DNA from: CAYZJB01 sp964602985
Lineage (GTDB): Bacteria > CLD3 > SB21
Reading direction: 5' to 3'
Assembly (NCBI GenBank): GCA_964602985.1
Contig: CAZRTJ010000018.1
Location: 11,813-75,812, forward strand
DNA length: 64,000 nt
Both the position numbers and the translations under genes were made by a program. The stretch's first letter is position 1; each line of letters opens with the position of its first letter. A model generated the notes under the pieces. It made no database searches. It worked only from the letters and a program-made list of their open reading frames with translations, and was not told the origin of the DNA. Shown here piece after piece: positions 58,884 to 64,000 of this stretch.

Positions 58884-59774
58884 GTGGTTGTCATCACAGG
58901 AGCGACCGGAAACACCGGTAACGAAATCGCCAGGCGACTGATGGCGGCAGGAATGCCCGTGCGTGTCATCGGGCGGGATCGCCAAAAACTGAAATCTCTG
59001 ACGGATCGTGGTGCAGAGGCCGCCGTCGGATCATTGGACGATGCAGGGTTCCTGGCCCAGGCCTTTGCCAACGCCGTCGCGGTCTATGCGATGATCCCGC
59101 CTAATTTGCAGGCAGCCGATGGCAGGGGACACCAAAATACTATCGGTCGCGCCATGACTGAGGCGCTTCAACAGTCTGGTGTCCCGCATGTGGTCTCGCT
59201 CAGCAGTGTCGGCGCGCACCTTCCCAAAGACTCAGGTGTGGTGCAGGGTCTCTACGACTTCGAACAGATGTTGAACGAAATGAACGGACTCCATGTCATG
59301 CACTTACGGCCGACTTACTTCATGGAAAATCTCTTCTGGCAGATTGGTACGGTCAAGCAAATGAAAATCATGGGTTCTCCGATTCGCGGCGATCTGACAT
59401 TTCCAATGATAGCCACGAAGGATATCGCCGCTTACGCGGCGGAGCGGCTGATCAAACTGGACTTTTCCGGTTATTCGCATCAGAATCTCCTGGGGCCCCG
59501 CGATGTGACGTATCAGGAAGTCGCGGGAATCCTGGGTCGGGCGATCGGGATGGACTCGCTCTCATACGTTCAGTTCCCATATGAAGAGGCCAGACCGGCA
59601 ATGATCGGCATGGGGATGTCGCCCTCGATCGCGGAAGCCTTCATCGTTTTTCAACGGGCTCTCAACGACGGTCGGATCATGGAGGACGCGCACCGAGATG
59701 AGAAAAGCTCGACGGCCACTTCCATCGAAGAATTTGCTCACACATGGGCGGCTGTGTACAACGCACAATCCTAA
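58884..59774 (+). CDS. NmrA/NAD(P)-binding SDR-like oxidoreductase
   Basis: A 296-residue atypical SDR: VVITGATGNTGNEIARRL (Gly-rich loop), a following Arg-rich strand (VRVIGRDRQKLK) suggesting NADP, and VVSLSSVGAHLPKD. Closest by eye to the NmrA-type and NAD(P)H azoreductase/quinone-oxidoreductase group. GTG 58884 lies 6 bases after AAGGAG. It sits between marR and a further NADP oxidoreductase. Confidence 0.85.
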   Translation: MVVITGATGNTGNEIARRLMAAGMPVRVIGRDRQKLKSLTDRGAEAAVGSLDDAGFLAQAFANAVAVYAMIPPNLQAADGRGHQNTIGRAMTEALQQSGVPHVVSLSSVGAHLPKDSGVVQGLYDFEQMLNEMNGLHVMHLRPTYFMENLFWQIGTVKQMKIMGSPIRGDLTFPMIATKDIAAYAAERLIKLDFSGYSHQNLLGPRDVTYQEVAGILGRAIGMDSLSYVQFPYEEARPAMIGMGMSPSIAEAFIVFQRALNDGRIMEDAHRDEKSSTATSIEEFAHTWAAVYNAQS

Positions 59775-59798
59775 TCATTCAATCATGGAGGAAAGAAA

Positions 59799-60434
59799 AT
59801 GAAAGTCGGAGTTATCGGATCCGGTCAGGTCGCGCAAGTACTGGCCAGCGGGTTCTTGAAGCATGGTCACGATGTCGTGATCGGTACGCGGGACGCGTCC
59901 AAACTCAAGGCCTGGCAGGAAAAAACCAAAGGCCGAGTCGCATCGACAGAAGAGGCGGCCGCGTTTGGAGAGATCGTCGTGCTGTCCGTCAAAGGAAGCG
60001 CCTCGGAAACCGTAGTACGCGCGCTTGGCAATCGTCTGAATGGCAAAACCGTTCTCGATGCCACCAATCCCATCGCCGATGCCGCTCCGGTCAACGGCGT
60101 GCTGAAGTTCTTCACATCTCTGGACGAATCGCTGATGGAACGACTCCAGAAGATCGCACCGGGCGCCCATTTCGTGAAAGCCTTCAGTTGCGTCGGCAAC
60201 AGTCTGATGGTCAATCCCACGATGCAGGAAGGAACGCCCACCATGTTCATCTGCGGCAATGACGAAGGCGCAAAAGAACAGACGATCGAAATTCTCCGGC
60301 AATTTGGCTGGGATCATGCCGACATGGGAAAGGTCGAGGCGGCTCGCGCCATAGAACCGCTCTGTATGCTGTGGTGCATTCCTGGTTTCGTCGGCAATTC
60401 CTGGATGCATGCGTTCAAACTCCTGAAGAAATAA
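59799..60434 (+). CDS. NADP oxidoreductase, F420-dependent reductase type
   Basis: A 211-residue Rossmann protein: KVGVIGSGQVAQVLASGFLKHGHDVVIGTRDASKL, the NADP-binding domain of the NADPH:F420 oxidoreductase/prolyl-like reductase group, then LDATNPIAD and VKAFSCVGNSLM. F420 use is not proven, since relatives without F420 exist. GGAGG precedes the ATG. Last gene of the marR unit; terminator follows. Confidence 0.85.
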   Translation: MKVGVIGSGQVAQVLASGFLKHGHDVVIGTRDASKLKAWQEKTKGRVASTEEAAAFGEIVVLSVKGSASETVVRALGNRLNGKTVLDATNPIADAAPVNGVLKFFTSLDESLMERLQKIAPGAHFVKAFSCVGNSLMVNPTMQEGTPTMFICGNDEGAKEQTIEILRQFGWDHADMGKVEAARAIEPLCMLWCIPGFVGNSWMHAFKLLKK

Positions 60435-60441
60435 GCCATCC

Positions 60442-60473
60442 AAGCCGGCTCCATGAGGGGCCGGCTTCTTTCT
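60442..60473 (+). terminator. Terminator after the marR unit
   Basis: AAGCCGGC (60442-60449) and GCCGGCTT (60460-60467), 10-base loop, then CTTTCT. Confidence 0.7.
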
Positions 60474-60751
60474 GACAACCGCTATTCTCCCTGCGCAGGA
60501 ATGGCTGGGTTCCTCATCGGGAAGGCGGGCGCTTTCCCGATGATTCCACCATTGCGCGTTCACCGCTTCCGTCGTAGATTGTCGATGAACACCCGGTGCG
60601 CGATGGCCATGAAACATCAACATCTGCCCGATCTGACGTCGCCACTTCCTCCGCATATACCTGTCCGAGTCACCGGTCACTCGCACAACAGATGGATGGG
60701 GACGGAACGATTGCCTTCTCATTCTCGGGATCTTCAGAACCTCCGCTTGGT

Positions 60752-62356
60752 ATGAAAGCAGACAACGACGATTTTGGCGAAGAACTGGCACAACTCCAAC
60801 GGAGTTACGTCAACGGTCTGTCGGACAAGATGACGGCCATCGTCGATCTGTGGAGTGCAGTCAACGGCGCGAATCGCCGCGAACCGGATCTTGTCGCGCT
60901 GTATACGCTCCTTCACAATTTACGAGGTTCGGGGACGTTGTTTGGCTATGACCGTATCAGCGAACGCGCCGCGCCGCTCGAAAGACTGATCGCGGATCTC
61001 AAGAACAGCGGGCGAACAGCCAGCACAGAGGAAAAACGAAACGGCCAGCAATGGCTCCTCCATTTGCAGGATGCCGTGCACGATGCGCGATCCACCAAGA
61101 TCACAGCCGCGCTCGATGATATCGAGTCCCTCGACATCCTGTCACGAGTGAAACGCGTACTCGTCGTGGACGACGATCAAGACATCCGTAATTGGATTAC
61201 GGAATTCCTCCGCCAGTCGTACCGGGTGACCGAAGCAGGCGATGGGGAAGAAGGACTGCGCAAGGCCATGGAGACATTTCCCGATCTCATCATCAGTGAT
61301 GTCGTGATGCCCAACATGGACGGATATCGGCTGTGCCATGCGATCAAGAGCAACCCACAGCTCAACCGGATCCCGATCATCCTGCTCACCGCCGAATCGT
61401 CGGAGGAACACAAGGTCGCGGGTTTGGAATTTGGCGCGGATGACTACCTGACCAAGCCGTTTAATATGCGAGAACTGCTGGCGCGAGTGAAGAGTCTCAT
61501 CAAACTGAAACACGCGCAGTCGCAAATGATCCACTCCGCCAAAATGGCCGCGCTGGGTCAACTGGTCGCCGGGGCCGCCCACGAGCTGAACAATCCCCTG
61601 TCTTTCCTGATGGGGAATCTGAGCCTGCTTGAGGGCCTGATCGACGACTTGCGAACCGTGACGGAACTGTACGAGCGTCACGCCACTCTGCCCGTCGACG
61701 GTCTGGAGGAAGTGAACCGGCTGAAGGCGAAAATCGATTACGCCAATCTCGCGCCCGAAATCGAACAATCGCTCGACAGTTGTATGCAGGGCGCTCTGCG
61801 AATCAAGAACATCGTCAGTGCGCTTAAGAATTTTTCCAATCTCGATCACGAGGAATGGCAGGAAGTGGACATCCACGATTGTCTCGAAACCTCGCTGATG
61901 CTTCTGCCGTCGCGAGATCAGAACCCGATTGTGATGGACAGGCAATACGGACAGCTGCCCAAACTCGGCTGCGCAGTGGGTCAGATGAATCAGGTATTCA
62001 TGCACTTGCTTCTCAATGCCGTGCAGGCCATTGATGCGCAAAACGAACACGGCGGGCGAAGAGCCGGTCAGGTCGGCATCACGACAGAGTGGGTCCCGAC
62101 CGGCGATGCGCAGAACCCCAACGTGGTCCGGATCACAATCCGCGACGACGGCATCGGCATCGCCCCGGGGATTCGGGACAAAATTTTTAATCCCTTTTTC
62201 ACGACGCACTCGGTCGGCGCCGGAGCGGGACTGGGTCTGGCGCTGTGTCATAGCATCGTCACACACCACCATGGCCGATTGTATTTTGAAAGTGTCGAAG
62301 GACAGGGCACGACATTCTTTGTCGAAATTCCGGCGGAAGATCAAGAAGAAGAGTAG
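60752..62356 (+). CDS. Hybrid HPt - receiver - histidine kinase
   Basis: A 534-residue signalling protein with domains in an unusual order: an N-terminal HPt-like helix bundle (about 1-125; LLHNLRGSGTLFG with the phosphorylatable His), a receiver domain (about 132-255; VVDDDQD, DLIISDVVMPNMDG with acceptor Asp, LTAESS, Lys in LTKPF) and a kinase core (about 265-534; AAHELNNPLSFLMGNL, N-box, DDGIGIAPGI, GAGLGLALCHSI). No membrane helix or sensor domain, so it is cytoplasmic. Start at 60752 (MKADND); ATG 60692 is an in-frame alternative. The 317-base gap before it (60435-60751) holds only the terminator. Phosphate could move between His and Asp within the chain. Confidence 0.85.
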   Translation: MKADNDDFGEELAQLQRSYVNGLSDKMTAIVDLWSAVNGANRREPDLVALYTLLHNLRGSGTLFGYDRISERAAPLERLIADLKNSGRTASTEEKRNGQQWLLHLQDAVHDARSTKITAALDDIESLDILSRVKRVLVVDDDQDIRNWITEFLRQSYRVTEAGDGEEGLRKAMETFPDLIISDVVMPNMDGYRLCHAIKSNPQLNRIPIILLTAESSEEHKVAGLEFGADDYLTKPFNMRELLARVKSLIKLKHAQSQMIHSAKMAALGQLVAGAAHELNNPLSFLMGNLSLLEGLIDDLRTVTELYERHATLPVDGLEEVNRLKAKIDYANLAPEIEQSLDSCMQGALRIKNIVSALKNFSNLDHEEWQEVDIHDCLETSLMLLPSRDQNPIVMDRQYGQLPKLGCAVGQMNQVFMHLLLNAVQAIDAQNEHGGRRAGQVGITTEWVPTGDAQNPNVVRITIRDDGIGIAPGIRDKIFNPFFTTHSVGAGAGLGLALCHSIVTHHHGRLYFESVEGQGTTFFVEIPAEDQEEE

Positions 62357-62458
62357 ACGCGCACACTCCACAAATTCTCACCAGACAAGCAGGACTGGGT
62401 AGCCGCCTGACCTGATGAAGCCATCGGCGATTCGTCCACTCATCCTGGCAAAAAGAAA

Positions 62459-62490
62459 GAGGTCATTGTTGGCAATGACCTCGATTTTCG
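62459..62490. terminator. Bidirectional terminator between kinase and cytochrome genes
   Basis: Perfect 10-bp stem GAGGTCATTG (62459-62468) / CAATGACCTC (62473-62482), 4-base loop, flanked by GATTTT on the + strand and by TTTCTTTTTG on the - strand. Confidence 0.8.
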
Positions 62491-62515
62491 ACACGGGGAT
62501 GCGGGGAGTCACCTA

Positions 62516-63781
62516 CTACGGCGTGATGACGTGCGCCCCCACACGGTTGCCGGAAAAGTGACACAACCCGGAACAACTGACTGCCTTCGACAGGTAGTGC
62601 GGGTACCAGTTCAAAAGTTCCGAGTACTTGACCGTCACCGGTCCAATCTCCCCGTTGTCGGGATTCACCCAGTTGTTCTGGCCGTTTTGTGCAAAGTCCG
62701 CGGCGCGATGTTTGGTATGGCATGCGATGCACTTGATCTTGACTCCGCCGGTAAGGGCCATGTGGTTGACGGCCGGGTGATTCGCATTCTTGCCGGCATG
62801 ACAGTCGATGCACTCCGGACCCTCATCGATTGAAACCTGGTCATGGAGGGAAGATCCGTGACAGGTCGCACACGTAGTAGTATTATGAACGGATCCGAGT
62901 GACAGTTCCTGATACTGCGGATGTCGTTTGATGCCCGTAGCATACATACTGTCCACAGCGGCGGCTCTCAACGCGAAACCCAGCTGGGCCGGGCGGTACC
63001 AACCGACGTGGCAGGATCGGCATACATCGTTTGACGATCGAAGCGTGTCAGAATTCCAAAACTGGTGAGAGGCCACATTGGCGGTCCAGTCCATACGCCA
63101 TTCGGTCTTGTCATTCCAGTTGACGGCGTTGTAGCCGTCGCCACTCGTCTGGACGCCGTCCCAGTTGGATTGAACCAACAAATCTTCGGGCGAGGGACCT
63201 TTGGGAGTGATCAGAGACTTGAAATGGCACGTTGCACACGTAGCGTGGCAGCGTCCGCAATTGTTGTCCTCGTAATTCTCCCCGACCGAGTGTCCTCCGA
63301 TATTTCGGACTGACGTGTGCAGCCGCGGAATCAAGATGTGCGCAGCATTGGGATTGTCTTGCTGGGCGTGACAGGCAACGCACGCTGTGGCCGCGGCAGT
63401 GGAGTAGTTCCGCGTGCTGTCAGGCGTGGCCAAAACGGTTGTTCCGGATTTCTGAGAAAACCGCGCCCAGCCGCCAAACGTTTTGGTTGCGGCGCCGTGT
63501 GTCCCAGCCGCCATAGTGATGTCCGTGTGGCAGTCTGTGCACGCCAGCGATTTGTGTACGGTCCCCACGTACTGAGCAGAATCCACAAACAAAGGAATTA
63601 CCTCCGTGGCGCCTCCTGTCACCACAAGGTTCTTCGTCAAACTCGGGTTTCCGTGACAGGCCGCGGTAATGCAGGTTGAGTTCTCCGCCTGCCATCCCCC
63701 GCCTTTCTTGTCGTCGTCGCAGGAGGCCAACAGGATTATCGAGATCCATAACACAGATAAGCGTGTGAGTGAATATTTCAT
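62516..63781 (-). CDS. Multiheme c-type cytochrome lipoprotein
   Basis: A 421-residue exported protein with a lipobox (LLASC), so lipid-anchored. Eight CXXCH sites (CTDCH, CVACH, CGRCH, CATCH, CRSCH, CATCH, CIDCH, CIACH) plus an N-terminal CITAACH (CX4CH) and a C-terminal CSGLCH (CX3CH) give up to ten hemes. Likely periplasmic or outer-membrane electron carrier, perhaps to extracellular or insoluble acceptors. Start at 63781 (MKYSLTRLS) with GAGGAG 5-6 bases upstream. The 219 bases downstream of it to the window end are AT-rich and hold nothing I can identify. Confidence 0.88.
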   Translation of the reverse strand: MKYSLTRLSVLWISIILLASCDDDKKGGGWQAENSTCITAACHGNPSLTKNLVVTGGATEVIPLFVDSAQYVGTVHKSLACTDCHTDITMAAGTHGAATKTFGGWARFSQKSGTTVLATPDSTRNYSTAAATACVACHAQQDNPNAAHILIPRLHTSVRNIGGHSVGENYEDNNCGRCHATCATCHFKSLITPKGPSPEDLLVQSNWDGVQTSGDGYNAVNWNDKTEWRMDWTANVASHQFWNSDTLRSSNDVCRSCHVGWYRPAQLGFALRAAAVDSMYATGIKRHPQYQELSLGSVHNTTTCATCHGSSLHDQVSIDEGPECIDCHAGKNANHPAVNHMALTGGVKIKCIACHTKHRAADFAQNGQNNWVNPDNGEIGPVTVKYSELLNWYPHYLSKAVSCSGLCHFSGNRVGAHVITP

Positions 63782-64000
63782 AAACTCCTCTGCTACGCTA
63801 GCATCGCGAAACTGTTCACTGATAATCAAAAATAATCTAGCCGTGTAGTGAGACAATGATCGTACTCAGCATTTTTGCATACCACCTACGCTCCGGTTCT
63901 TTTTGCTTTCGTTTGCAGTCAATTCCTGCTTACTTACCGAAAGCCGAGATAATGTCAATAGTTGTGGAAATTTTTTAAGCGGCTCTTCGCACCTTTAATG

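Overview
The window is one strand-switching stretch of a diderm bacterial chromosome of moderately high GC, densely coded, with no rRNA, tRNA or CRISPR array that I can see. An Omp85 barrel protein, TonB/ExbD, several lipoproteins and a C-terminal sorting domain of the NYPNPFNPTT type (type IX secretion, T9SS) point to the FCB superphylum. Good Shine-Dalgarno boxes (AAGGAG, GGAGGTGA) and promoters of the form TTGCAT-N17-TATnnT argue against a typical Bacteroidia genome and fit a lineage such as Calditrichota, Marinimicrobia, Ignavibacteria/Kapabacteria or a relative. The exact phylum is not determined.

Layout. 1-12.5 kb: an LTxxQ protein tail; an overlapping operon of aminotransferase, thioredoxin-like protein, small protein and a fused cell-wall amidase/deacetylase; MATE, TSUP and ClC transporters; then the translation cluster rplM-rpsI-rpsB-tsf-pyrH-frr. 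12.5-21 kb: a tandemly repeated pair of secreted proteins (beta-propeller lipoprotein plus large Ig-like protein), with two copies and a relic of a third; flanks are near-identical and middles diverged. 21-32.5 kb: sod, nuoB, folC, then a leftward run (2Fe-2S ferredoxin, clpP, pdxJ, M24 peptidase, rsgA, membrane protein, rhomboid, NlpC/P60-RlpA fusion) and rlmI. 33-42.7 kb: pyrC, yigZ, an Omp85 protein, exbD, tonB, then leftward tfoX-like, a CsgG-like coiled-coil protein, aroC and an SDR.

42.7-47.3 kb is an accessory island and the most unusual part. It holds a secreted formylglycine-generating-enzyme-like (FGE-like) protein that lacks the catalytic cysteines and has a C-terminus resembling the variable region of a diversity-generating retroelement (DGR); a DUF559 endonuclease-like gene bracketed by two copies of a compound inverted-repeat element of about 257 bp (a degenerate third lies upstream); REP-like palindromes; and a secreted caspase-family protease. 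No reverse transcriptase or template repeat is in the window.

47.4-64 kb: ychF, a GIDE-domain protein, a methyltransferase with no normal start codon, crcB-DUF190, a HAD phosphatase, a SigZ-type sigma factor beside a small Cys-rich gene and a CBM9/DUF5916 barrel protein, a DUF4143 ATPase behind a perfect 16-bp inverted repeat, arsC, a Fic protein in AT-rich DNA, a MarR-regulated redox pair with matching operator sites, an HPt-receiver-kinase hybrid, and a ten-heme cytochrome c lipoprotein.
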